The notes: a model not told the origin generated them from the sequence alone. A stretch of 64,000 nucleotides of DNA from Prevotella vespertina (GCF_009728485.1 NZ_VVIQ01000012.1:25322-89321), one strand, 5' to 3'. Positions 27,260-37,033 are shown, counted from the stretch's first letter. Numbers and translations: made by a program.

Positions 27260-27305
27260 AGGTGTGCCAAATATTTAACCTTATTAGTTTTTATTTGACA
27301 CACCT
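27260..27305 (-). terminator. Terminator of PFP gene
   Basis: Arms 27260-27272 and 27293-27305 pair over 13 positions with one mismatch. The minus-strand tail is CTTTTATA. Confidence 0.6.
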
Positions 27306-27323
27306 TTCTTATTATGGGTATGC

Positions 27324-28967
27324 TTACTTAGTTTGCTCTAAGACAAGGGTCTTAGTTGTTTGATCGCAAACTGAAGAAGGTCCCCAATACTGGATAGGAC
27401 CTGGATAAACGTAGCATGTTTCCTTAGCCCACTTATCACGCTGTGCAGCGAAAGTCTTGAATGGAGTTCCATCAAGTTCTACAAGAGCTTTACGGATAAC
27501 TGGTTTCATTTCACCATTACGCTTCTCCATGTTCATCATCATTGTGATAGGCACACCTCCAGCCTTCCATTGGTCTGTACCAGCAGTCGTATTCTTTACG
27601 ATAGCCATGTAGCCAGTTTTGCCATTAGCGATTAGTTGAGCAGCTGAAGAACCTAGTGCATAACAGTAGTCAGCGTCGAAGTTAGATGGAGCAGCGCAAC
27701 GACCTTCGTAACCGAAGAAGTGGTGCTGAGCAGCAAATTTGCCTTCATATTTGCCTTCTTTCTTCCATTGATCGAGCTTAGCAGCAACCATCTCTGAGAT
27801 AAGTTTCTCGGTCTCGATGAGAGAAACCTGTACGTTTCCGTGTGGATCACGGTCGAGAGAAAGCTGACGAGCAACGCCTTCAGGAAGAGTTTCGAATGTA
27901 GCTTTGTTTTCTGCAGATAGGTGTTCGAGGATATACTTACGCTGTGCATCCTTGTCGAGGTTCATATAATCAGCACCATGAGCAGCCAACAAATCATTCA
28001 ATTCCTGAATAAGACGACCGATAGCTGGGATAAATTCTATGAGACCTTCTGGGATTAAAACAACACCGAAGTTATTGCCTTGTGCTGCACGATATGCAAC
28101 AACGCCTGCAATGTACTCAACGATGTCATTCAAAGTCTGATCCTTTGCCTGGATTTCCTCAGAGATAAGACAGATATTTGGCTGTGTCTGTAATGCGCAC
28201 TCAAGTGCAATGTGAGAAGCAGAACGCCCCATCAACTTAACAAAGTGCCAGTATTTACGAGCAGAGTTGCAATCACGCTCGATGTTACCGATAAGCTCAG
28301 AGTAAGTTTTAGTAGCTGTATCGAAACCGAAAGAGGTTTCAATCTGATCATTCTTTAAGTCGCCGTCAATAGTCTTTGGGCAACCAATAACCTGTACGCC
28401 ATATTGTTTTGCTGCATAATATTCAGCCAAAACACAAGCGTTTGTGTTAGAATCGTCACCACCGATGATAACAACAGCCTTGATGTCTAGTTTCTTAATG
28501 ATCTCAAGTCCCTTCTCAAACTGATCTTCCTTCTCAAGTTTAGTTCTTCCTGAACCAATCATATCGAAACCACCAGTGTTGCGATAAGCCTGAAGGTTCT
28601 CAGCTGTAATCTCAATATAATTGTGATCAACAAGACCACCAGGTCCCATAAGGAAACCATAGAGGCGGTTGTCTGGATTCAACTTCTTAACTTCATCAAA
28701 TAAGCCAGAGATAACGTTGTGACCACCAGGTGCCTGACCACCTGATAAGATTACACCAACATTCATCTTTGCATTATTAGCAGAGTCAGCTGGTTCGAAC
28801 TCTACGAGAGGCATTCCGTATGTATTAGGAAACAACTTCTTGATGTCCTCCTGATTATCAACACTCTGTGTAGGAGCACCTTCTTTTACCTTTACTGCAC
28901 CCTGAAGAGCTTTTGGTAACTTTGGTTGGTAACCTGCTCTTTCCTTCTGCAATGCGCTAATTTCCAT
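27324..28967 (-). CDS. pfp: Diphosphate-fructose-6-phosphate 1-phosphotransferase (PPi-PFK)
   Basis: 547 residues, the long PPi-dependent form. It phosphorylates fructose 6-phosphate reversibly with pyrophosphate. Motifs: [14 protein letters not shown] at 71-84, [11 protein letters not shown] at 167-177 and PKTIDGDL at 197-204. The GGDD and PKTIDGDL signatures mark PPi rather than ATP use. [13 protein letters not shown] is the downstream substrate loop. It is a normal glycolytic enzyme of Bacteroidales. A -7-like site (CAAAATTA at 29021-29028, read on the minus strand) precedes it. Confidence 0.95.
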   Translation of the reverse strand: MEISALQKERAGYQPKLPKALQGAVKVKEGAPTQSVDNQEDIKKLFPNTYGMPLVEFEPADSANNAKMNVGVILSGGQAPGGHNVISGLFDEVKKLNPDNRLYGFLMGPGGLVDHNYIEITAENLQAYRNTGGFDMIGSGRTKLEKEDQFEKGLEIIKKLDIKAVVIIGGDDSNTNACVLAEYYAAKQYGVQVIGCPKTIDGDLKNDQIETSFGFDTATKTYSELIGNIERDCNSARKYWHFVKLMGRSASHIALECALQTQPNICLISEEIQAKDQTLNDIVEYIAGVVAYRAAQGNNFGVVLIPEGLIEFIPAIGRLIQELNDLLAAHGADYMNLDKDAQRKYILEHLSAENKATFETLPEGVARQLSLDRDPHGNVQVSLIETEKLISEMVAAKLDQWKKEGKYEGKFAAQHHFFGYEGRCAAPSNFDADYCYALGSSAAQLIANGKTGYMAIVKNTTAGTDQWKAGGVPITMMMNMEKRNGEMKPVIRKALVELDGTPFKTFAAQRDKWAKETCYVYPGPIQYWGPSSVCDQTTKTLVLEQTK

Positions 28968-29100
28968 TGTGTAAATAAAATGATTTAAATGTATGAATTA
29001 TTAATAATTTATCTATGATGCAAAATTACTTTTTTTATCTGATAAATAAAAAGAAATGGCATTAATTTATTCTTTTAACTCTATTTTAGTAGGAGATATA

Positions 29101-29131
29101 TTTGTATTTCTAATTATTTTATCTATCTTTG
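29101..29131 (+). promoter_or_regulatory. Promoter of the 29171-35114 operon
   Basis: TTTG at 29101-29104, a 19-bp spacer, TATCTTTG at 29124-29131: a full match to the Bacteroidetes consensus. The first ATG is 39 nt downstream. Confidence 0.7.
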
Positions 29132-29170
29132 AGCATTTAAAAGTTAAATAATAGATTATTTAGGATTAAT

Positions 29171-29443
29171 ATGAGCAACAAAAGAGATCTTAAGCGCACC
29201 ATTAATTATATTTGTGGTGACTTGTTTGTAGAGGGTATTGCAGCTTCTCTCTATGGTGAGAGTCGTGAGTCAGACAATATAGAGGCTCTCCTCACTTCTA
29301 TTTTGTCTATGCACAATAATTATATTAGACGCGTCTCACATGTTGAGCCTGGTATGCCTGCTAAGGTATATTTTAAAGACCTCAAAGATAAATTCAGTAA
29401 GGAAGTCAATGAAGTTATTGACCAACTTAATAACCTTGCGTAG
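29171..29443 (+). CDS. Conserved small protein of unknown function (90 aa)
   Basis: 90 residues, mostly helical, without signal peptide or membrane segment. Opens NKRDLKRTINYICGDLFVEG and ends VNEVIDQLNNLA. I do not recognise a named domain. It is the first gene of a five-gene operon and ends two bases before the acyltransferase start, so coupling is likely. Confidence 0.75.
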   Translation: MSNKRDLKRTINYICGDLFVEGIAASLYGESRESDNIEALLTSILSMHNNYIRRVSHVEPGMPAKVYFKDLKDKFSKEVNEVIDQLNNLA

Positions 29444-29445
29444 TA

Positions 29446-30012
29446 ATGTTGCAATCTCTTTCAAAGTGGCTTTTATATAAACGTATGGGGTGGAAGAAAG
29501 ATGTTCGTTTCACTTTACCCAATAAAGCTATTATCTGTCTTGCGCCTCATACAAGTAATTGGGATTTTATTATAGGGCAGTTGTATGCACGAGCAGAAGG
29601 GCTTCATAGCAATTTCTTGATGAAAAAGGAATGGTTTATTTGGCCTTTAGGTTGGATGTTTCGTAAACTTGGAGGAATACCTGTTTGGCGTGATAAGCAC
29701 ACGAGTATGACAGATCGATTAGCTGAATATGCTATGAGGGCTGACTCTTTCCAACTTTGTGTTACTCCAGAGGGAACTAGAAGTTTAAATGCAGAATGGA
29801 AGAAAGGCTTTTATTATATAGCAATGAAAGCAAAATTGCCAATCTTCCTCTATGGTGTCGATTTTGAAAAGAAATTGATAGTATGCTCTAAAGTGATAAC
29901 TCCGACAGGGGATATAGAGAAAGAATTGAAAGAGATAAAATTATATTTCAAAGATTTTAAAGGTAGACATCCAGAGCTATTCACAATTGGAGAGATAAAT
30001 AATGAAGATTAA
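29446..30012 (+). CDS. Lysophospholipid-acyltransferase-like protein (PlsC family)
   Basis: 188 residues, shorter than typical PlsC (about 240) but with both blocks: HTSNWD at 35-40 (HX4D, with H35 and D40 catalytic) and TPEGTRS at 107-113 (the phosphate-binding block). The N-terminal membrane helices of larger PlsC are missing. It should transfer an acyl chain to a lysophospholipid or similar acceptor at the membrane. It overlaps the next gene by 11 nt. Confidence 0.88.
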   Translation: MLQSLSKWLLYKRMGWKKDVRFTLPNKAIICLAPHTSNWDFIIGQLYARAEGLHSNFLMKKEWFIWPLGWMFRKLGGIPVWRDKHTSMTDRLAEYAMRADSFQLCVTPEGTRSLNAEWKKGFYYIAMKAKLPIFLYGVDFEKKLIVCSKVITPTGDIEKELKEIKLYFKDFKGRHPELFTIGEINNED

Positions 30013-32593
30013 ATGGTTGTGTACAGCGTTTATTGCTGTATCTACTCTACATTTACATGCACAAACGGGCAAAATAACATGGGATAAGACCGATTATCAG
30101 GGGAAGCCATGGGTAAAGAATGTGTCTCGTCCAAATGAGATTTCTGAAGGATTGCAGAATAGACACCTTTCTATATGGGCATCTCATGGGAGATATTACG
30201 ATTCAAAGAAAGGTACATGGAAATGGCAACGGCCAATTCTGTTTGGAACAACAGAAGATCTATATACTCAAACAATAGTACTCCCCTACCTCATTCCAAT
30301 GCTAGAGAATGCTGGTGCAATAGTCTTTACTCCTCGTGAAAGAGATTGGCAAAAGAATGAAGTAATTGTTGATAACGATAGTAAGTATAACGGTTATAAA
30401 GAAGAAAGTCTGAAAAAGAAGTGGGAGAATACATCTGTACCAGGCTTTGCACAGCATTATGGTAGTTATAGCGATGGTGAGAATCCCTTCATAGCAGGTA
30501 CTGCCCGCCAAGTAAAGTCCCGTAAGCGTAAAAGTAAATTAAGTTCAGTTGTTTATCAACCGACAATTCCTGAGTCTGGACGTTATGCTGTATATGTAAG
30601 CTATCAAACACAGAAGAAGAGTGTCGATGATGCAGAATATATTGTATTTCATAAAGGGCAGGAAACACATTTCCATGTTAATCAAAGAATGGGCGGAGGA
30701 ACATGGGTATATCTTGGTACTTTCGAATTTGATAAAGGAAATAGTATCAATAACTCTGTAGTACTCACCAATCGTAGTGCTCACAAGGGGATTGTCACTG
30801 CTGATGCTGTTCGCTTTGGTGGTGGTATGGGCAATATTGTTCGTGGAACTTCTGTTAGTGGATTACCACGTTTCCTAGAAGGTGCTCGATATTATACTCA
30901 ATGGGCTGGTGCTCCAAGGAATGTTGTAAGCACAAGCAATGGTTCTAATGATTATAATGATGACATCAATTCTCGTTCACTAATGACAAATTGGCTAGCT
31001 GGTGGATCTTCTTATCTTCCTCATGTGAAAGATGGTAAGATGGTTCCTATAGAACTTTCTTTAGCTGTACACAGTGATGCGGGGGTAAAGTCTGATGGTA
31101 GTCTGGTTGGAACGTTAGGAATATGTACAACACAACAAGGTAACAGTACATTGGGTGATGGTCTTTCTCGTCAAGCATCTAAGACATTGGCTCAACAGCT
31201 TGTTGCAAATGCAAAGAAAGATATCGAAAAGAGCCTTAATATCTCTTGGCAAACACGTTCTGTATGGGATCGTAATTATAGTGAAACAAGATTACCAGCA
31301 ATTCCTTCCGCAATATTAGAGACTTTATCACATCAAAACTTCCCTGATATCAAGTTGGGACAAGATCCTAATTTTAAGTTTACACTTGCACGTTCTATAT
31401 ATAAGACTATTCTGAAGTATGAAGCAGATATGCATCATACAAGATACGTGGTTCAACCACTTGCTCCTAATAGCTTTAAAATAGAATATATTTCTGCCAA
31501 GAAGATACGTTTGCAGTGGAAAGCAACATCAGATGTAAGTGAGCCAACAGCTATACCAACTTCATATAATGTTTATACATCTATCGGAAACAGTGGCTTT
31601 GATAATGGTGTGAATGTGCGTGATTCTTATTACGACATTGAATTAGAACCAGGGATGGTCTATAATTTTAAGATTACAGCTTGTAATCGTGGTGGAGAAA
31701 GTTTCCCAACAGAGATATTATCTGCTTTCCAACGTAATGGTGCAAAACAGACCATTTTAATTATCAATGGTTTTCATCGTCTTTCTTCTCCAGCTGTTAT
31801 CAATAACAACTTAGAGCAAGGATTTGATATAGAAGCTGACCCTGGTTTAAGCTACATTAATAATGCAGGCTGGAGTGGTAGGCAGAGCAACTTCGATGTT
31901 TCTATGATGGGAAAAGAAGGTGTAGATGCTCTCGGTTATGGTGGTGAAGAACTTGTTGGTAAAGTTATAGCAGGTAATAACTTTAGTTATACACGTGAAC
32001 ATGCGGAAGCTTTATCACATGCTGGTAATTATAATATTGTTAGTTGTAGTAGTAAAGCTGTAGAAAATGGCGAGATTGATCTTTCCAAATATACCCTTGT
32101 TGATTTAGTACTTGGAAATGAGAAAGATGATGGGCATAGTCTTATTTATTATAAAAGTTTTAAACCATCTCTTCGTCAAAAACTTTCGGCGTATCTTCAG
32201 AAGCACGGTAAGTTGCTTGTTAGTGGTTCCTATCTTGCTTCAGATATGCAAGGTGCAGATGAACAACTTTGGTTGAAGAACTATCTTAAAGTTTCTTATG
32301 ATGGTTCTAATGCCGATAATTACAATTCTACAGTTAGTGGAATGGGAACGTCATTTGATATCTATCGCACAATAAATGAGCAGCATTATGGTGCTTATAC
32401 ACCTGATAATATTTCACCAACAGATAATGCTTTCTGTGCTCTTACTTATGCTGATGGACATGGTGCAGCTGTAGCATACAAAGGTAATGATTATAGCGTG
32501 TTTACCACATCTTTCCCTCTAGAATGTATAAAGAGTTCATCTATACGTAACAACATAATGAAAGGAATCATCACTTACTTGATGAGTAAATAA
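30002..32593 (+). CDS. N-acetylmuramoyl-L-alanine amidase-like protein with golvesin-like insert and FN3 domain
   Basis: 863 residues. Signal peptide (IAVSTLHLHAQ). A zinc amidase_3 fold is split in two: the first part carries ASHGR (H62) and E85; the second carries LAVHSDAG (H357) and SAILETLSH (E440). These match the zinc and catalytic residues of amidase_3 enzymes. Between them, about 150-280, is a beta-rich golvesin/xanthan-lyase-type binding domain (RYAVYVSYQT, then GTWVYLGTFEF). A fibronectin III-like domain follows at about 490-580, and then a region of about 280 residues without a recognised fold. Probably a periplasmic or surface peptidoglycan amidase. Confidence 0.82.
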   Translation: MKIKWLCTAFIAVSTLHLHAQTGKITWDKTDYQGKPWVKNVSRPNEISEGLQNRHLSIWASHGRYYDSKKGTWKWQRPILFGTTEDLYTQTIVLPYLIPMLENAGAIVFTPRERDWQKNEVIVDNDSKYNGYKEESLKKKWENTSVPGFAQHYGSYSDGENPFIAGTARQVKSRKRKSKLSSVVYQPTIPESGRYAVYVSYQTQKKSVDDAEYIVFHKGQETHFHVNQRMGGGTWVYLGTFEFDKGNSINNSVVLTNRSAHKGIVTADAVRFGGGMGNIVRGTSVSGLPRFLEGARYYTQWAGAPRNVVSTSNGSNDYNDDINSRSLMTNWLAGGSSYLPHVKDGKMVPIELSLAVHSDAGVKSDGSLVGTLGICTTQQGNSTLGDGLSRQASKTLAQQLVANAKKDIEKSLNISWQTRSVWDRNYSETRLPAIPSAILETLSHQNFPDIKLGQDPNFKFTLARSIYKTILKYEADMHHTRYVVQPLAPNSFKIEYISAKKIRLQWKATSDVSEPTAIPTSYNVYTSIGNSGFDNGVNVRDSYYDIELEPGMVYNFKITACNRGGESFPTEILSAFQRNGAKQTILIINGFHRLSSPAVINNNLEQGFDIEADPGLSYINNAGWSGRQSNFDVSMMGKEGVDALGYGGEELVGKVIAGNNFSYTREHAEALSHAGNYNIVSCSSKAVENGEIDLSKYTLVDLVLGNEKDDGHSLIYYKSFKPSLRQKLSAYLQKHGKLLVSGSYLASDMQGADEQLWLKNYLKVSYDGSNADNYNSTVSGMGTSFDIYRTINEQHYGAYTPDNISPTDNAFCALTYADGHGAAVAYKGNDYSVFTTSFPLECIKSSSIRNNIMKGIITYLMSK

Positions 32594-32613
32594 TAATCTT
32601 AAAAGTTAAAGCT

Positions 32614-32949
32614 ATGTACAAAATTCAAGCAAATGCCACAGGCACGCGAAGTATTGAAATTAGTGATAAACATCTAAAGACTATTCAGAAGTATGCCCTT
32701 CTCACTGGTCTTGTAGATTCTAATGGAATTGTTGATGAAAACATTCTTGATAAGTTAAAGTTTAATATACGTGGTCTATTAGAGTCTGAACCTGGAAAGG
32801 ATAAAGAACTTTTGGATTTATGTTTAGATGTTATTTACAACCAAAATATGAAAGCTATTGGACTTAACAATCTCATTAAGCTTTACAAGACCTGGGTGGC
32901 AGAACATCAGGTTGAAGTAAATCTTGGAGAAGAGTCAATAGAAGAATAA
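32614..32949 (+). CDS. Conserved small protein of unknown function (111 aa)
   Basis: 111 residues, predicted helical and soluble; starts YKIQANATGTRSIEISDKH and ends with an acidic tail. No recognised domain. It is 20 nt after the amidase gene and 17 nt before the YgiQ gene, so it belongs to the operon. Confidence 0.75.
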   Translation: MYKIQANATGTRSIEISDKHLKTIQKYALLTGLVDSNGIVDENILDKLKFNIRGLLESEPGKDKELLDLCLDVIYNQNMKAIGLNNLIKLYKTWVAEHQVEVNLGEESIEE

Positions 32950-32966
32950 ACTAAAGAAGTAATCGT

Positions 32967-35114
32967 TTGAGTTCACAAAAGAAAAAACAAGAATCTGCTA
33001 AGCAGAATAGAAAGAACACAACTTCAACCCCACAAAGAAGAGAGCAAAAAGTAACTACTTTCAAAGAGCAAACAAAAAGTTATAGTCGGTTTCAATTAAC
33101 CGACTTTTTGCCGACAACAAAGAAAGAAGTTGAATTAAGAGGATGGAATCAGTTGGATATCATCCTATTTTCAGGTGATGCCTATATTGATCATCCTGCT
33201 TTCGGGGTTGCTGTTATAGGTCGTACACTAGAAGCTGCTGGTTATAAAGTTGCAATTGTACCACAACCTGATTGGCATGGTGACCTTAGAGACTTTAAGA
33301 AACTTGGTCGTCCTCGTCTCTACTTTGGTATTGCACCAGGAGCGATGGATTCAATGGTAAATAAGTACACTGCCAATCGTCGCTTACGTTCGGAAGATGC
33401 TTATTCCCCTGATGGTCGTCACGACTTACGTCCAGAGTATCCTAGTATTGTTTATGCTAATATTCTAAAACAACTTTACCCTGATGTTCCTGTAGTGTTG
33501 GGAGGTATCGAAGCCTCTTTACGCCGCTTGACTCATTATGACTATTGGAAAGATTGCCTGCGCAAGTGTATTCTTTGTGATGCACATGCAGACATGATTA
33601 TCTATGGTATGGGGGAAAAGCAAGTCGTTGAGATTGCAAAGGAACTAGAAACAGGGATTAGCATAAAGGATCTTAAGAATATCCCTCAAACAGTCTATCT
33701 ATGTAAAGAAGAAGAAATACCTGGTGGAATTAATGAGGATGATATAGTTCTCCATTCCCATGAATCGTGTCTTCATAATAAAAAGTTCCAAGCAGAAAAC
33801 TTTAAGTATATAGAAGAGGAGTCCAACAAGAAGCATGCTCAACGTATTCTACAAGCAGTAGATAATCTTTATGCTGTTGTAAATCCTCCCTACCCTACTA
33901 TGACTACTGCCGAGGTTGATGCTGCATACGATTTGCCATACACTCGAGAACCTCATCCCAAGTATCGTGGTAAAACAATCCCAGCCTACGAAATGATTAA
34001 ACATAGTGTTAACATTCATCGTGGGTGCTTCGGTGGTTGTGCTTTCTGTACGATCTCCGCTCATCAAGGTAAGTTTGTTAGCTGTCGTTCTAAGGAAAGT
34101 ATTCTGAAAGAGGTCAAACAAGTTATAGAGATGCCTGATTTCAAAGGCTACCTATCCGATCTTGGTGGTCCTTCGGCTAATATGTATGGTATGGCTGGTA
34201 AGAATCAGAATGCATGTGAACATTGTAAACGTCCAAGCTGTGTAAACCCAGAGATTTGCCCTAACCTCAATACTGATCATTCAAGACTGCTTGATATTTA
34301 TCATTCTGTTGATGAACTTTCTGGAATAAAGAAGAGTTTCATTGGCTCCGGTGTTCGATACGATTTACTATTGCACAAGAGTAAAGATGAGAAGAGTAAT
34401 GAAGCAGCAAGACAATACACACATGAACTGATTACACGTCATGTCAGTGGACGATTAAAGGTTGCTCCAGAACACACTTCCGATCGTGTTTTAAAGTTAA
34501 TGCGAAAACCTTCCTTCCAACAGTTTTATATCTTTAAGAGAATATTCGATAGGATTAATCGTGAAGAAGGTTTACGACAACAGATTATTCCTTATTTTAT
34601 CTCTTCACATCCTGGATGTCAGGAAGAGGATATGGCAGAATTGGCAGTACTGACAAAGGACTTAGACTTCCATTTGGAGCAAATACAGGACTTCACTCCA
34701 ACTCCAATGACAGTATCAACAGAGGCATGGTACACAGGTTATGATCCATATACCTTAGAGCCTATCTTCTCTGCAAAGACCCCAAAGGAGAAACTTGCTC
34801 AACGACAGTTCTTCTTTTGGTATAAGCCAGAGGCACGTCGTGATATCGAAAGGGAATTACAACGAATTGGACGTAGTGATCTTATAGGGAAACTTTACGA
34901 CAATATGCCTAAGCGACATCCTCGCACGGTTTATGATCCAAAGGCAATTGGAAGTTCCCCAGAAGTGGATCAACATCAAAGTAGTAGTCGTCCACGAAAA
35001 CAAAAACGAGGACAGCAGTTTACAAGTTGTAATAGTTCTTCTACACAAAGTAGCAATAAACCCAAGAGTTATAATCCAAACTTTAGAAGCAATAGACGAC
35101 ATAAGCAAAGGTAA
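32967..35114 (+). CDS. YgiQ-family radical SAM protein, TTG start
   Basis: 715 residues. The radical SAM cluster motif is in HRGCFGGCAFCTIS (CxxxCxxC). The N-terminal YgiQ domain has LPTTKKEVELRGW and ILFSGDAYIDHPAFG, and the C-terminus a Ser/Arg-rich tail. The start is TTG at 32967: an in-frame stop lies at 32952 and the first ATG is far inside the YgiQ domain. It adds a basic, Gln-rich leader of about 45 residues before the conserved region. The reaction is uncharacterised. It closes the operon. Confidence 0.9.
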   Translation: MSSQKKKQESAKQNRKNTTSTPQRREQKVTTFKEQTKSYSRFQLTDFLPTTKKEVELRGWNQLDIILFSGDAYIDHPAFGVAVIGRTLEAAGYKVAIVPQPDWHGDLRDFKKLGRPRLYFGIAPGAMDSMVNKYTANRRLRSEDAYSPDGRHDLRPEYPSIVYANILKQLYPDVPVVLGGIEASLRRLTHYDYWKDCLRKCILCDAHADMIIYGMGEKQVVEIAKELETGISIKDLKNIPQTVYLCKEEEIPGGINEDDIVLHSHESCLHNKKFQAENFKYIEEESNKKHAQRILQAVDNLYAVVNPPYPTMTTAEVDAAYDLPYTREPHPKYRGKTIPAYEMIKHSVNIHRGCFGGCAFCTISAHQGKFVSCRSKESILKEVKQVIEMPDFKGYLSDLGGPSANMYGMAGKNQNACEHCKRPSCVNPEICPNLNTDHSRLLDIYHSVDELSGIKKSFIGSGVRYDLLLHKSKDEKSNEAARQYTHELITRHVSGRLKVAPEHTSDRVLKLMRKPSFQQFYIFKRIFDRINREEGLRQQIIPYFISSHPGCQEEDMAELAVLTKDLDFHLEQIQDFTPTPMTVSTEAWYTGYDPYTLEPIFSAKTPKEKLAQRQFFFWYKPEARRDIERELQRIGRSDLIGKLYDNMPKRHPRTVYDPKAIGSSPEVDQHQSSSRPRKQKRGQQFTSCNSSSTQSSNKPKSYNPNFRSNRRHKQR

Positions 35115-35133
35115 GACTTAACAATATTTAAAG

Positions 35134-35163
35134 AGGTGAAGATTAGTATCTCCACCTTTTTTA
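35134..35163 (+). terminator. Terminator after YgiQ gene
   Basis: AGGTG (35134-35138) and inner AGAT pair with ATCT and CACCT (35153-35157), followed by seven T. Confidence 0.7.
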
Positions 35164-35164
35164 T

Positions 35165-35172
35165 TACTTTTG
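35165..35172 (+). promoter_or_regulatory. -7-like element of mmdA operon
   Basis: TACTTTTG matches TAnnTTTG. It leaves a leader of about 110 nt containing a 7-bp hairpin (35198-35204 with 35212-35218) and a 12-codon mini-ORF at 35195-35233. Confidence 0.5.
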
Positions 35173-35289
35173 CATATAATTTTATAAAAAGGAAATGACG
35201 TCTACAATAAATAGACGTAAGATCCTTTTCTAAGGGAAAGTAACATCGAACATATAGTGAAGCTATAAATAAGAAAATAAAAACAAATT

Positions 35290-36855
35290 ATGAGTAAGCA
35301 AACAGAAAAGATCAAGGCTCTCGTAGAGAAGCGTGAGTTGGCTCGCTTAGGCGGTGGTCAGAAAGCCATTGATAAGCAGCATGAGCGCGGCAAGTACACA
35401 GCACGTGAGCGCATTGAAATGCTGGTTGATAAAGGTAGTTTTGAGGAGTATGATATGTTCAAACTCCATCGTTGCCACAACTTCGGTATGGAGAAGAAAC
35501 AATATCTAGGTGATGGTGTTGTTGCTGGTTCAGCAACAATTGATGGTCGCCTCGTTTATCTCTATGCCCAAGATTTTACTGTAAATGGTGGTTCTCTTTC
35601 AGAAACCATGGCACAGAAGATCTGTAAGGTAATGGACATGGCTATGACTAACGGCGCACCTGTTATCTGTATGAACGACTCTGGTGGTGCACGTATCCAA
35701 GAGGGTATCTCTGCATTGGCAGGTTATGGCGAGATATTTGAGCGCAACATTCTTGCTTCAGGTGTGATTCCACAGATCTCTAGCATTCTTGGTCCTTGTG
35801 CAGGTGGTGCTGTTTACTCTCCAGCTTTAACTGACTTCATCATCATGAAGGAACAAACAAGTTATATGTTCCTTACTGGTCCTAAGGTTGTTAAGACAGT
35901 TACAGGTGAGGACATTGATGCAGAACATCTTGGAGGTGCCAGCGTTCATGCGTCTAAGAGTGGTGTAACTAGTTTCACGGCTAAGACAGAAGAAGAGGCA
36001 ATGGACTTGATTAAGAAGTTGCTTTCTTATATTCCTTCTAACAATCGTGAGGAAGCTCCACGCGTAGAGTGTACCGACCCTATTGATCGTAAGGAAGACC
36101 TCTTGAATGAGATTATCCCAGACGATCCAAACCAAGCATACGATATGTATAAGGTAATCCAGGCTGTAACCGATAACGGAGAGTTCTTCGAGGTACAACC
36201 TAAGTTTGCTAAGAATATCATTACAGGTTTCGCTCGTTTCAATGGTCAGAGTGTTGGTATCGTTGCTAACCAGCCATCAGCATACGCAGGTGTATTAGAT
36301 ACGAACGCTAGCCGTAAGGGTGCTCGTTTCGTTCGTTTCTGTGACGCATTCAATATTCCAATCGTTTCACTCGTTGATGTTCCTGGCTTCTTACCAGGTA
36401 CAGGTCAGGAGTACAATGCCGTTATTCTTCATGGTGCTCAGTTGCTCTACGCTTACGGCGAAGCTACAGTACCAAAGATTACAATCACATTGCGTAAGAG
36501 CTATGGTGGTTCTCACATCGTAATGGGTTGCAAGCAGCTTCGTTCAGATCTTAACTTCGCATGGCCAAGCTCTGAGATTGCAGTAATGGGTGCTTCTGGT
36601 GCTGTTGCAGTACTCTGTGGTAGAGAGGCTAAGGAAGTTAAAGAGCAAGGTGGTGATGTAAAGCAGTTCCTCGCAGAGAAAGAAGAGGAATACTCAGAGA
36701 AGTTTGCTAATCCATATCAAGCAGCTCAATTTGGTTATATCGATGATGTTATCGAACCACGCAACACTCGTTTCCGCATCTGCCGTGGCTTAGCACAACT
36801 TGCTCACAAGAAGCAGGATCTCCCAGCTAAGAAGCATGGTTGTATGCCAATGTAA
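35290..36855 (+). CDS. mmdA: Methylmalonyl-CoA decarboxylase / propionyl-CoA carboxylase alpha (carboxyltransferase) subunit
   Basis: 521 residues, normal for the family. Carboxyltransferase domain pairs: RKARERIEML-like start (TARERIEML), DFTVNGGSLSE, NDSGGARIQEG and, in the second half, DVPGFLPGTGQEYN and GGSHIVMG. It moves CO2 between methylmalonyl-CoA and biotin. The downstream biotin-carrier gene supports this. Without the sodium-pump beta subunit in the cluster, carboxylase and decarboxylase roles cannot be told apart. It seems highly expressed, judging by its more GC-rich, regular codons. Confidence 0.93.
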   Translation: MSKQTEKIKALVEKRELARLGGGQKAIDKQHERGKYTARERIEMLVDKGSFEEYDMFKLHRCHNFGMEKKQYLGDGVVAGSATIDGRLVYLYAQDFTVNGGSLSETMAQKICKVMDMAMTNGAPVICMNDSGGARIQEGISALAGYGEIFERNILASGVIPQISSILGPCAGGAVYSPALTDFIIMKEQTSYMFLTGPKVVKTVTGEDIDAEHLGGASVHASKSGVTSFTAKTEEEAMDLIKKLLSYIPSNNREEAPRVECTDPIDRKEDLLNEIIPDDPNQAYDMYKVIQAVTDNGEFFEVQPKFAKNIITGFARFNGQSVGIVANQPSAYAGVLDTNASRKGARFVRFCDAFNIPIVSLVDVPGFLPGTGQEYNAVILHGAQLLYAYGEATVPKITITLRKSYGGSHIVMGCKQLRSDLNFAWPSSEIAVMGASGAVAVLCGREAKEVKEQGGDVKQFLAEKEEEYSEKFANPYQAAQFGYIDDVIEPRNTRFRICRGLAQLAHKKQDLPAKKHGCMPM

Positions 36856-36872
36856 TTGCAGGAGGCTAGACT

Positions 36873-37022
36873 ATGGATAAGAACGTATATGCTGTAATAG
36901 CGATGGCACTCTACGAGTTTGCCGGAAACAATGTTCACGACATCGAACCAAGCATTATAACCATTAAGCCAAAGCAAACAATGTGGGATGCTAAGTTCGA
37001 GATAATGACAAAGAAACCATAA
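36873..37022 (+). CDS. Stand-alone OadG C-terminal-like protein (49 aa)
   Basis: 49 residues between mmdA and the biotin carrier. A strong AGGAGG (36860-36865) sits 7 nt before the ATG. The text AVIAMALYEF, NVHDIEP and ITIKP followed by WDAKFEIM resembles the C-terminal end of OadG (delta/gamma subunit of sodium-pumping decarboxylases: SLALY, HDEE, LTI, WSSKI), but the transmembrane N-terminus is gone. It is likely real given position, SD and conservation pattern. Function: presumably assembly or stability of the decarboxylase complex. Confidence 0.75.
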   Translation: MDKNVYAVIAMALYEFAGNNVHDIEPSIITIKPKQTMWDAKFEIMTKKP

Positions 37023-37033
37023 TAGAAAGTCAA

